Assembly (NCBI GenBank): GCA_963677245.1
Contig: OY781921.1
Location: 4,402,001 to 4,466,000 of the forward strand
DNA length: 64,000 nucleotides
Origin: Saccharicrinis sp963677245
GTDB lineage: Bacteria; Bacteroidota; Bacteroidia; Bacteroidales; Marinilabiliaceae
Direction of reading: 5' to 3'
In this document: positions 33,255 to 41,079 of the stretch, in pieces
Numbering within the stretch: position 1 is the stretch's first letter
How the letters are laid out: each line of letters starts with the position of its first letter
Made by a program: the position numbers and the translations under genes
The notes under the pieces: model-generated
Seen by the model: the letters and a program-made list of their open reading frames with translations, nothing else
Databases searched by the model: none
Told to the model about the DNA's origin: nothing

Positions 33255-36131
33255 TTATTTGCTTATGAGTTCATACTCTTCGGGAGAACCACAAGTACAA
33301 ATTAGGTTACGATCTCCAAATGCATCATCCACTCTGGAAACAGTCAACCAAAATTTATTTTCTTTAATCCATTCCAGTGGAAATGCTGCTTTTTCACGTC
33401 CATAAGGATGCTGCCAATTATCGGCTACAACTTTATAGTCCGGATGCGGTGCATTCTTAAGAACATTATCCTCTTTATCGGCCTCTCCTGATTCTATTTC
33501 TTTTATTTCATTGAAGATTCCTTTGAGTGCTTCAATAAACCTGTCTAATTCCTGCAAAGATTCACTTTCAGTAGGTTCTACCATTAAAGTGCCGTGAACG
33601 GGGAAAGAAAGTGTTGGTGCATGAAAGCCATAATCCATCAGACGCTTTGCAATGTCCAGTTCGCTAATTCCGGTCGTATTTTTAAAATGACGACATTCCA
33701 GGATCATTTCGTGAGCTACTCTTCCTTTTTCACCAGTGTAAAGAATACCATACTCATCTTTTAAGTGATGAGCCAAATAATTGGCATTCAAAATAGCTAC
33801 TTCAGTTGATTTAGTTAAACCGTCGCTACCCAGCATTTTAATATAACCATAGGTTATGGTCATTACACTAGCGCTTCCCCATGGAGCGGAGGCAACAGCG
33901 GATATTCCTTTTCTGCCGGTTTTTACAACAGGGTGAGTAGGTAAAAATTCTACCAGGTGTTTCGCAACTCCGATAGGTCCAACACCAGGTCCACCACCAC
34001 CATGAGGTATAGCAAATGTTTTGTGCAGATTAAGGTGGCATACATCAGCTCCAATCAATCCCGGGTTAGTTAAACCAACCTGTGCATTCATATTGGCACC
34101 ATCCATATAAACCTGACCACCATTTTCATGTATGATATCGCAAATTTCAACCACAGAAGCTTCGAATACCCCATGTGTTGATGGATATGTAATCATCAGG
34201 CATGATAAGGTGTCTTTATGTTTTTCTGCTTTTTCTTTTAAATCAGCAACGTCAATATTTCCTCTTTCGTCACATTTTACAACGACTACATTCATTCCGG
34301 CCATTACAGCGCTGGCTGGGTTTGTACCGTGAGCGGATGAAGGAATTATCGCAACGTTACGTTGATGATCACCTCTGCTTTGATGGTAGGCTCTGATAAC
34401 CATAAGTCCGGCATACTCACCTGCAGCACCTGAATTAGGCTGTAAGCTGACATCTGCAAATCCGGTTATCTCTGCTAAATCTCTTTTCAGTTCAGCAAAT
34501 AATAAATGATAGCCGGCAGCCTGATCGCCTGGAACAAATGGGTGAATACCTCCAAATTCAATCCAGCTTAAAGGTAGCATCTCTGTAGCAGCATTTAATT
34601 TCATGGTACAAGAACCTAAAGAAATCATCGAATGAGTTAAAGAGATATCTCGTCTTTCCAGCTTTTTAATATAACGCACCATTTCGGTTTCAGAACGATA
34701 ACGTTTGAAAACTTCTTGCTGTAGGTAATTACTTGTACGAAGTAGTGTTTTATCAATGGTACATGTTTCTGGAATATCTCTCATTTCAGGTTCATCGGTA
34801 CAAGCTGCACGAGCAAACACTTCTAATATCCAGTTGACATCTTCCAGGTTGGTAGTTTCATCAATGCTAATTCCTACATCTCCATTGTCAAAATAACGAA
34901 AGTTCATTTCAAGTTCTAAGGAGAACTTTTCAATTAAATCTACTGATGCGTGAGGTGCCATCGAGAAACGAATCGTATCGAAATAGTTATCATTTAATTG
35001 CTGATAACCTAATTTCTCGATTTCCTGTGTTAATAAGGCTGCGATATTGTGTATTTGTCCTGCAATACGTTTAATGCCTTCAGCTCCATGATATACTGCA
35101 AAAAAACCAGCCATAGTAGCCAATAAAGCCTGAGCTGTACAAATATTTGAGGTAGCTCTTTCTCTTTTAATATGTTGCTCACGAGTTTGTAAAGCCATAC
35201 GCAATGCTCTTTGACCATTGGAGTCTTTCGTAATTCCAATAATACGACCAGGCATAAAACGTTTAGAAGCTTCGCGAGCAGCAAAGAAAGCAGCGTGTGG
35301 ACCTCCATAACCCATAGGTACTCCAAATCGCTGAGATGAACCAAAAACAATATCCGCACCCCATTCTCCCGGAGGAGTTAACAAAGCTAAGCTTAATAGG
35401 TCTGCAGCTACGGCCACTTTACATTCCTGCGCATGAGCTTTTTCAACTATACTTTGGTAATTCTCGATATTACCATCTGAATTAGGATATTGAACAATAA
35501 TTCCAAAGTGCTTTTCACTTGGAGTAAATTCATTCCAATTACCAAATTGTATTTCAATATCCAGAGGATTAGCACGCGTTTCGAGAACAGCTCTGGTTTG
35601 TGGCCAAACTTTTTCATCTACAAAAATGATGTTTGCTCCGGACTTAACCATTGCTCTTGGACGAGAATTGTACATCATCACCATTGCTTCTGCAGCAGCA
35701 GTTGCTTCATCCAATAGTGAAGCATTAGCAATTTCCATCCCTGTTAATTCTGTAACTACCGTTTGATAGTTAAGTAGAGCTTCTAATCTACCTTGAGAAA
35801 TTTCAGCCTGATAAGGAGTGTAAGATGTATACCAAACCGGGTTTTCTAATACATTTCTGTGTATAACTGCAGGGGTAATTGTATCATAATACCCCATCCC
35901 GATATAAGTATTATACACCTTATTTTTGGATGCAATGTCTAATATTTTCCTGTAATACTGACGCTCTGTTATTCCTTTAGCCAACCTTAACGGTTCTTTC
36001 AAGCGGATATTCGAAGGAACGGTTTCTTCAATTAATGCTTCCATGGAATCAACTCCAATGGTTTTTAGCATTTCTTCAATTTCGTGATCACGAGGGCCAA
36101 TATGCCTTGTTACAAATTTATCTGTAGCCAT
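33255..36131 (-). CDS. gcvP: Glycine dehydrogenase (decarboxylating), glycine cleavage P protein
   Basis: This 958-residue single-chain P protein decarboxylates glycine and passes the aminomethyl group to the H protein. Both halves of the ancestral duplication are present: the N-terminal half starts FVTRHIGPRDHEIEEML, and the C-terminal half carries the pyridoxal-phosphate Lys704 in HLNLHKTFAIPHGGGGPG. The glycine-rich loop GGGGPGVGPIGV follows. Many Gram-positive bacteria split this protein in two; here it is fused. The other glycine cleavage genes are not in the window. No glycine riboswitch is visible upstream. Confidence 0.96.
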   Translation of the reverse strand: MATDKFVTRHIGPRDHEIEEMLKTIGVDSMEALIEETVPSNIRLKEPLRLAKGITERQYYRKILDIASKNKVYNTYIGMGYYDTITPAVIHRNVLENPVWYTSYTPYQAEISQGRLEALLNYQTVVTELTGMEIANASLLDEATAAAEAMVMMYNSRPRAMVKSGANIIFVDEKVWPQTRAVLETRANPLDIEIQFGNWNEFTPSEKHFGIIVQYPNSDGNIENYQSIVEKAHAQECKVAVAADLLSLALLTPPGEWGADIVFGSSQRFGVPMGYGGPHAAFFAAREASKRFMPGRIIGITKDSNGQRALRMALQTREQHIKRERATSNICTAQALLATMAGFFAVYHGAEGIKRIAGQIHNIAALLTQEIEKLGYQQLNDNYFDTIRFSMAPHASVDLIEKFSLELEMNFRYFDNGDVGISIDETTNLEDVNWILEVFARAACTDEPEMRDIPETCTIDKTLLRTSNYLQQEVFKRYRSETEMVRYIKKLERRDISLTHSMISLGSCTMKLNAATEMLPLSWIEFGGIHPFVPGDQAAGYHLLFAELKRDLAEITGFADVSLQPNSGAAGEYAGLMVIRAYHQSRGDHQRNVAIIPSSAHGTNPASAVMAGMNVVVVKCDERGNIDVADLKEKAEKHKDTLSCLMITYPSTHGVFEASVVEICDIIHENGGQVYMDGANMNAQVGLTNPGLIGADVCHLNLHKTFAIPHGGGGPGVGPIGVAKHLVEFLPTHPVVKTGRKGISAVASAPWGSASVMTITYGYIKMLGSDGLTKSTEVAILNANYLAHHLKDEYGILYTGEKGRVAHEMILECRHFKNTTGISELDIAKRLMDYGFHAPTLSFPVHGTLMVEPTESESLQELDRFIEALKGIFNEIKEIESGEADKEDNVLKNAPHPDYKVVADNWQHPYGREKAAFPLEWIKENKFWLTVSRVDDAFGDRNLICTCGSPEEYELISK

Positions 36132-36290
36132 ATTTGTTATTAAAATAATCTAACAATAGAAAAATGAAAGAGTTTGCCTTAGGCAATAACTATTTTTTCG
36201 ATGGCTATAAAGGTAAGATGTTAAGGGAATTATAAAAATGATTGATGTAGTAATTAGGGATGATTTTTGTCAGAATTGAGGACACTAATA

Positions 36291-36326
36291 AAAGGAGATA
36301 TAGTTGTTGGAACTCATATCTCCTTT
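36291..36326 (-). terminator. Terminator after the metallo-hydrolase gene
   Basis: AAAGGAGATAT at 36291-36301 pairs perfectly with ATATCTCCTTT at 36316-36326 around a 14-base loop. On the minus strand it follows the hydrolase stop by 36 bases, and a TTTTATT tract follows the stem. Confidence 0.7.
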
Positions 36327-36361
36327 AATATTTTAAATTCTTTTAGTTGAAATTGAATGGA

Positions 36362-37000
36362 CTAGAAAAAAGAATTGTTTACTTTCTCATGTCCGATTGT
36401 AGTTGAAGGGCCATGCCCACAATAAACTACTGTATCGTCAGGTAGGGAAAGTAAATGTGTTTTAATACCTGAAATTAGTGTATTAAAATCTCCTCCCGGT
36501 AAATCAGCTCTACCAATACTTTCTCTAAACAATACATCGCCGGCAATAACTGTATTTTCTTTTTCAAGATATAAAGCCAGCCCTCCTGGAGAATGCCCGG
36601 GAATATGCAATACTTTAATGGTTGATCCGCCAAACTCAATGGTTTGATCATGTTCCAGATAATCTTTTAAAGCAGGAGGATTCTCTTGCAATTGAATTCC
36701 CATTTGCGCAGCATAAGGCACCATTTGTTCTATCCAGAACTCATCTCCTTTATGCGCTTCGGCTCCTAAATTGAATTTTTCACAAACAAAACGATTGCCA
36801 AATACATGGTCAAGGTGTAAGTGCGTGTTGAGCAAGCGAACGGGAGTTAATTTGTTTTCTTTTAAAAAGGAAACCAAATGACTTTCTTCTTCCGGCGATA
36901 AACATCCCGGATCAATAATGATGCAATCTCCGTTTTCGGCTTCAAGGATGTATGTATTCTCTTGCCAGGGATTGTAAGGTAGCATATGAATTTTTAGCAT
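36362..37000 (-). CDS. Metallo-beta-lactamase-fold hydrolase (glyoxalase II-like)
   Basis: This 212-residue protein has the metal motif THLHLDH (about residues 60-66), a further His in HIPGHSPGG, the Asp in IAGDVLF and a final His in YCGHGPSTT, so the binuclear metal site is complete. The sequence resembles the small GloB-like hydrolases (YcbL type) that open thioesters such as S-lactoylglutathione or related acyl-thiols. The natural substrate is not known. It follows the HAD phosphatase gene by 30 bases and is probably in the same transcript. Confidence 0.85.
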   Translation of the reverse strand: MLKIHMLPYNPWQENTYILEAENGDCIIIDPGCLSPEEESHLVSFLKENKLTPVRLLNTHLHLDHVFGNRFVCEKFNLGAEAHKGDEFWIEQMVPYAAQMGIQLQENPPALKDYLEHDQTIEFGGSTIKVLHIPGHSPGGLALYLEKENTVIAGDVLFRESIGRADLPGGDFNTLISGIKTHLLSLPDDTVVYCGHGPSTTIGHEKVNNSFF

Positions 37001-37030
37001 ATTCTAATTTTTGGACATCAGCATTAATGC

Positions 37031-37732
37031 TTATTTAGCATTTACTAATGGTATGAGTTGTTTTAAATCAGTAATTTCATTCTTGAGTTCTCGATTGTGA
37101 ACTATTTGGTTTGGGTTGTAAAAAGCATAATCTAATCCGAAGTTAATGGCGCCTTCTATATCTGTTTCCAGATTGTCGCCAATTATCAGGCATTCTTTTT
37201 TACGAGCATTGGCACTTTTTATAGCATATTCAAAAAAAGCTGTTTTAGGTTTGGATGCACCAATTGTTTCTGAAATAAAAATTTTAGAAAAGTATTTCTC
37301 CAGATTGCTGTTTTTCAGTTTTATAAATTGTACTTCTTTAAACCCATTGGTAATAACGTGTAAAGTGTGCCTTTGTTTAAGTGTTTCTAGCACTTCTATG
37401 GCGTTCGGCATTAAGGCTGTTTTAGTAGGACTAACCGTAATGTAATCTTTGGCAAAGTCCTGGGCTAATTTTTCACTGGTAATTCCAACCTCAAAAAAAG
37501 GAACATAGAAACGATCAAAGTTCAGTTTCTCTTTGGTTATTTTTCCATCTCTGTACGATACCCATAATTGTTCGTTATGCTTTTCGTAACGCTTATAAAA
37601 TGCTGTGAAGCTTTGAAAGGATTCGTTTAGCTTGTATTTGTTATATAATTGCTCCAGCGTATGAATGGAGTTGGTCTCGAAGTCCCAAAGCGTATGATCC
37701 AGATCGAAAAAGAGATGTTTGTATTTTTGCAT
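37031..37732 (-). CDS. HAD-superfamily phosphatase, YjjG type
   Basis: This 233-residue cytoplasmic phosphatase has the HAD motifs FFDLDHTLWDFE (nucleophile and acid Asp), the Thr in HVITNGF, the Lys in GASKPKTAFF and the acidic pair IIGDNLETDIEGA. The close fit of the first motif to DxDHTLWDF is characteristic of the YjjG group, which removes phosphate from nucleoside monophosphates in Escherichia coli. It lies in a two-gene unit with the metallo-hydrolase. Substrate here is an inference from family. Confidence 0.88.
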   Translation of the reverse strand: MQKYKHLFFDLDHTLWDFETNSIHTLEQLYNKYKLNESFQSFTAFYKRYEKHNEQLWVSYRDGKITKEKLNFDRFYVPFFEVGITSEKLAQDFAKDYITVSPTKTALMPNAIEVLETLKQRHTLHVITNGFKEVQFIKLKNSNLEKYFSKIFISETIGASKPKTAFFEYAIKSANARKKECLIIGDNLETDIEGAINFGLDYAFYNPNQIVHNRELKNEITDLKQLIPLVNAK

Positions 37733-37768
37733 AGCCGATAAATATCTTGCAAAGATAGCGCTAAAACA

Positions 37769-37796
37769 ACAAACTCCGCAACGAAGCGGAGTTTGT
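37769..37796 (-). terminator. Terminator after the coiled-coil lipoprotein gene
   Basis: The 11-base arm ACAAACTCCGC at 37769-37779 pairs perfectly with GCGGAGTTTGT at 37786-37796 around a six-base loop, with T-rich sequence beyond on the minus strand. It sits only 36 bases before the HAD phosphatase start. Confidence 0.7.
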
Positions 37797-37817
37797 ATTA
37801 TCTTGTTTAATGAAATC

Positions 37818-38687
37818 TTAATTCACCTGAGCAACCATAAAGTTAGAAATGCTCCAAAAAGCTTCTTTGTCCAGAATTTTTATGGTTTTCACATCTTCTT
37901 CGCCAGAAATAATTTCATAGGAACCTTCCGGATGATTCGTTAATATCTTAACTTTAGGACGAAATAAAGGAATTGTTTCCACCTCGCGAATATCTATCTT
38001 GGTAAAATAATCTTCGTTAAAATCATTGCTTAGTACTTTTACTTTCCCAACAAGCGGCAAACCTTCATTAGAGATTACTTTGTGTTCTTTTAATTCTTTT
38101 TTAGTGCCAAAAGCATAATAGGCAGTATTCAGTTCAATGGTAGTTGAATCCAATACGGCTTTAGTGTTTTTATTTGCAGCTCTTATAGAATCCAGTACCT
38201 GGCTCATTCCTTCAACCGTAAAGTTAAGTGCAGCAATTTCGATATTTTTAGAGCCTAACTGCTCCTTTAGTGTGATTATCTCCACACTTTTATCTTTTAA
38301 TTGTCGGTTAAGACGAGATACCAGGCTGTTTAAATTTTTATTGTCAGAGCTGGTGGATTGCAATTTGCTTTCCAGCTCAGCAATTTTTTCTTTGTTCGCT
38401 AACATCAAATTATAAATGTCTTTGATGTCGTCATTAATTTTCTTTTGAATGTCGGGATTAGCACTTTCGGGTGTACCCATGTTTACTTCAATCAGCTTTT
38501 CTTTTGCTTTAATATCCTGCAAATTCTGATCGATAGCTACCAAAGTATTTACCAAATCGTTAGTAATTTGTTGTTGCTCAATGGCCACGGAAACCAGAGA
38601 ATCATTTTTTTGCTCTAATTCTTTTTGCTTTGATGAGTTACAGGCAACCAGACCTAGTAACAAAAATGGAATTAGTTTTTTAATCAT
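37818..38687 (-). CDS. Coiled-coil lipoprotein, conserved in Bacteroidota
   Basis: This 289-residue protein has a lipoprotein signal ending in GLVAC and a mature start CNSSKQKELEQKND. Residues about 20-170 form a long heptad-rich coiled coil (for example LVSRLNRQLKDKSVEIITLK). The C-terminal 110 residues are a beta-rich domain that begins TAYYAFGTKKELKEH and ends with EAFWSISNFMVAQV. I know homologues only as conserved proteins of this phylum; some databases may name them Cbp1-like adhesins, which I cannot confirm. It lies 53 bases after rsmI. It probably sits on the inner face of the outer membrane. Confidence 0.8.
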   Translation of the reverse strand: MIKKLIPFLLLGLVACNSSKQKELEQKNDSLVSVAIEQQQITNDLVNTLVAIDQNLQDIKAKEKLIEVNMGTPESANPDIQKKINDDIKDIYNLMLANKEKIAELESKLQSTSSDNKNLNSLVSRLNRQLKDKSVEIITLKEQLGSKNIEIAALNFTVEGMSQVLDSIRAANKNTKAVLDSTTIELNTAYYAFGTKKELKEHKVISNEGLPLVGKVKVLSNDFNEDYFTKIDIREVETIPLFRPKVKILTNHPEGSYEIISGEEDVKTIKILDKEAFWSISNFMVAQVN

Positions 38688-38740
38688 AATGTGTTGTATT
38701 TAGTGTGTTTGATGATTTCCTTAGTTGGAAATGTATTTAT

Positions 38741-39460
38741 TTAAACGTCTTTGTTGGCATATTTATTTTCTTTTTTGCTTGTTGGTTTTTCTTGTTTACC
38801 TTCTACAACAACCACAATCTCACCTTTTACGGTTTTACTGCCAAAATACTGCGCCAATTCGCTTAAGGTACCTCTTTTATTTTCTTCGTGCAATTTAGAG
38901 AGTTCTCGACTCACTGAGGCTTTTCTTTCTTTTCCAAATACTTCAGCCAGTTGTTCCAATAATTTTACAAGCCTAAAAGGGGATTCATAAAATATCATGG
39001 TTCTGGATTCTTCTGCTAAAGCAAGCATTCTTTTCTGGCGCCCTTTTTTTTGCGGAAGAAAACCTTCGAAACAAAAACGATCATTGGGTAAGCCCGAATT
39101 AACCAAAGCAGGAACAAAGGCTGTAGCGCCAGGCAAACATTCTATATCTACATCTTGCTCTGCTGCATGTTTAACTAACAGATAACCAGGATCGGAAATG
39201 GCCGGAGTACCTGCATCAGAAACCAGGGCACAACTTTCTCCGGCCAATATTCTTTGCACAATGTGCTCTGAAGTTTTATGCTCGTTAAACTTATGATGAG
39301 AGTGCATCTTAGCATCAATGTTAAAATGCTTAAGTAAGAAACCGGTTTTTCGCGTGTCTTCGGCCAGTATAAAATCCACTTCTTTTAAAATATTTAGCGC
39401 TCTTAGCGTAATGTCTTCCAAATTTCCGATAGGAGTGGGAACAATGTATAGTTTGCTCAT
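38741..39460 (-). CDS. rsmI: 16S rRNA (cytidine(1402)-2'-O)-methyltransferase
   Basis: This 239-residue enzyme adds the 2'-O-methyl group to C1402 of 16S rRNA. The tetrapyrrole-methylase-like fold is seen in YIVPTPIGNLEDITLRAL, EDTRKTGFLLKH, SDAGTPAISDPGYLLV, and PGATAFVPALVNSGLP. The C-terminal part contains FYESPFRLVKLLEQL. The last 20 residues are Lys-rich. It is followed closely by the coiled-coil lipoprotein gene and preceded by a short repeat-rich spacer. Confidence 0.95.
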   Translation of the reverse strand: MSKLYIVPTPIGNLEDITLRALNILKEVDFILAEDTRKTGFLLKHFNIDAKMHSHHKFNEHKTSEHIVQRILAGESCALVSDAGTPAISDPGYLLVKHAAEQDVDIECLPGATAFVPALVNSGLPNDRFCFEGFLPQKKGRQKRMLALAEESRTMIFYESPFRLVKLLEQLAEVFGKERKASVSRELSKLHEENKRGTLSELAQYFGSKTVKGEIVVVVEGKQEKPTSKKENKYANKDV

Positions 39461-39556
39461 ATTATCAGTATGCAGTTTTCAGTATACAGTTATCAGTATG
39501 CAGTAAACAGTAAGCAGTAATGCATTATTAAAGCTGTCTACTATTTTTTACTGAGT
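39461..39556. repeat. CAGT-rich short repeats upstream of rsmI
   Basis: The spacer before rsmI holds two exact 15-base copies of TTATCAGTATGCAGT (39462-39476 and 39490-39504), 28 bases apart, joined by degenerate units such as TCAGTATACAGT and AAACAGTAAGCAGT. The pattern looks like a decayed tandem array. Similar CAGT-rich intergenic strings occur in other genomes of this phylum as I recall; their role is unknown. Confidence 0.65.
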
Positions 39557-40351
39557 TTAGAATTTTCTTTCTATATAATTATAAAATGCCTTGGTGGCTT
39601 CTGCTTCTTCGTCCCAGGTAAAGTTAGACTGAATAAATGAACATGCCGAGTTATAATCAGGCATATCGTTTAATTGCTGCAATGTTTGGTTCATTAATTC
39701 ATTACGGCCTTCAAATAGTTCACGCTGAAACATAAAACGGTCGTTGATTCCCAGACCTTTGGATAAATCAGCTACCGGTTTTCCTTTTAGTGTTTTTTTA
39801 AGGTTTGAAACCTGCGTATTGGCCATTTTATCATTAACCGATTTTTTTTCCGCAATTAAAGATTCACCAAGCGTTTTGTTGTTGTCTTTCGTCTCCTTTG
39901 TTTCAGGTTTTACAATAGGTTCTGATTGTATCAGGACTTCTTCAACATTTGCAGGTTCTACCTGGTGGATTTCTGGTTCTTTTATTTTTTCAACGACAGG
40001 TGCTTCCTCCATAACTTCTTCTTGAACTACAGGAGCTTCTGTAACTACAGGAGTTTCTGGTTCTTCAATTTTGTGCTGAGATTCTATTTTTTCTTCAATA
40101 GTCTCAGGTTGTTTTTCAGAAACAACAGGATTAGAGTCTGAGGCTTCAGGTAAATCCTCTGTTTGAGCAGAGGAAGTTCCTATATTAATCTCCTTAAGTA
40201 AACTAAGCTCTTGTGATAAGTGGGTCAGTTTGCTTTCCGTAAGGTCGATAAAAGCAGAAGGAATGTTTTTTTGTCCCTGAAAAGATCTCACCATGGTTTC
40301 AATTTCACCAAGGTCTTTCAGTATTATATTGATTAAAGTTTCTTTATCCAT
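39557..40351 (-). CDS. Conserved protein with Glu/Pro-rich linker, function unknown
   Basis: This 264-residue soluble protein has three parts: an N-terminal helical stretch (about 1-55), a low-complexity Glu/Pro/Val linker (about 60-160, with repeats of the type EEAPVVEK), and a conserved C-terminal helical domain (about 190-264) containing LGINDRFMFQRELFEG and FNYIERKF-like end. The C-terminal part recurs in Bacteroidota proteins of unknown function as far as I remember. There is no signal peptide. It is divergent from tdk and precedes rsmI. A role as an adaptor with a flexible linker is a guess. Confidence 0.75.
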   Translation of the reverse strand: MDKETLINIILKDLGEIETMVRSFQGQKNIPSAFIDLTESKLTHLSQELSLLKEINIGTSSAQTEDLPEASDSNPVVSEKQPETIEEKIESQHKIEEPETPVVTEAPVVQEEVMEEAPVVEKIKEPEIHQVEPANVEEVLIQSEPIVKPETKETKDNNKTLGESLIAEKKSVNDKMANTQVSNLKKTLKGKPVADLSKGLGINDRFMFQRELFEGRNELMNQTLQQLNDMPDYNSACSFIQSNFTWDEEAEATKAFYNYIERKF

Positions 40352-40497
40352 AATAATATCAAATCAAACTCTTTTTTTCTTATTTTGCAAAATTAGCGAA
40401 TTTAAGTAGATCGCTACAGAATAAAAGTACCAAGAAAAAAGCAAAGTCAGCTAATTAAGTAGGTAAATGCTTTTCATCCTTTATTGTAGAATAATTT

Positions 40498-41079
40498 ATG
40501 TTTTTAGAAAATAAGCGTAACACCAAGGAAAAACAGGGCTGGATTGAAGTGATTGCCGGTTCCATGTTCTCGGGTAAAACAGAGGAATTGTTACGTCGCT
40601 TGCGAAGAGCAAAAATAGCAAAACAAAGAGTTGAAATATTTAAACCACATGTTGATGTTAGGTATAGTGAAGATGAAGTGGTTTCTCACGATGAAAATTC
40701 TATTTTGTCTACTCCAGTTGAAACTTCAGGAAATATTCTTCTTTTAAGCGGAAATGTGGATGTGGTAGGAATCGATGAAGCACAGTTTTTTGATGTAGGA
40801 CTTACTTCTGTTTGTCAGCAGTTGGCTAATCAGGGAATAAGAGTTATTGCTGCCGGGCTGGATATGGATTTTAAAGGCAAACCATTCGGGCCAATGCCGC
40901 ATTTGATGGCAGCAGCCGAATATGTAACTAAAGTGCATGCTATTTGTATGCAATGTGGTGAATTGGCGCATTTCTCGCATAGGTTATCAAAGGACGAGAA
41001 GTTGGTTATGCTAGGCGAGAAGGTAGAATATGAACCTTTGTGTCGTTCTTGTTTTAAAAAGGTAAATAGCGGTTCGTAA
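40498..41079 (+). CDS. tdk: Thymidine kinase
   Basis: This 193-residue type II thymidine kinase phosphorylates thymidine in the salvage pathway. The P-loop GSMFSGKTEELLRRL is near residue 22, the Walker B-like GIDEAQFFD near 92, and the structural zinc site is seen as CMQCG near 148 and CRSC near 183. Length is normal. Its stop shares one base with the start of the murF-alr fusion (TAATG), so the two are translated in a coupled way. Confidence 0.96.
   Translation: MFLENKRNTKEKQGWIEVIAGSMFSGKTEELLRRLRRAKIAKQRVEIFKPHVDVRYSEDEVVSHDENSILSTPVETSGNILLLSGNVDVVGIDEAQFFDVGLTSVCQQLANQGIRVIAAGLDMDFKGKPFGPMPHLMAAAEYVTKVHAICMQCGELAHFSHRLSKDEKLVMLGEKVEYEPLCRSCFKKVNSGS

Noticed and set aside
36132..36290. 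Glycine riboswitch before gcvP
   Set aside because: No tandem glycine aptamer-like conserved core is seen; only a short palindrome is present.
39461..39556. CRISPR array
   Set aside because: The repeats are 15 bases, closely spaced, degenerate, and have no unique spacers or cas genes nearby.
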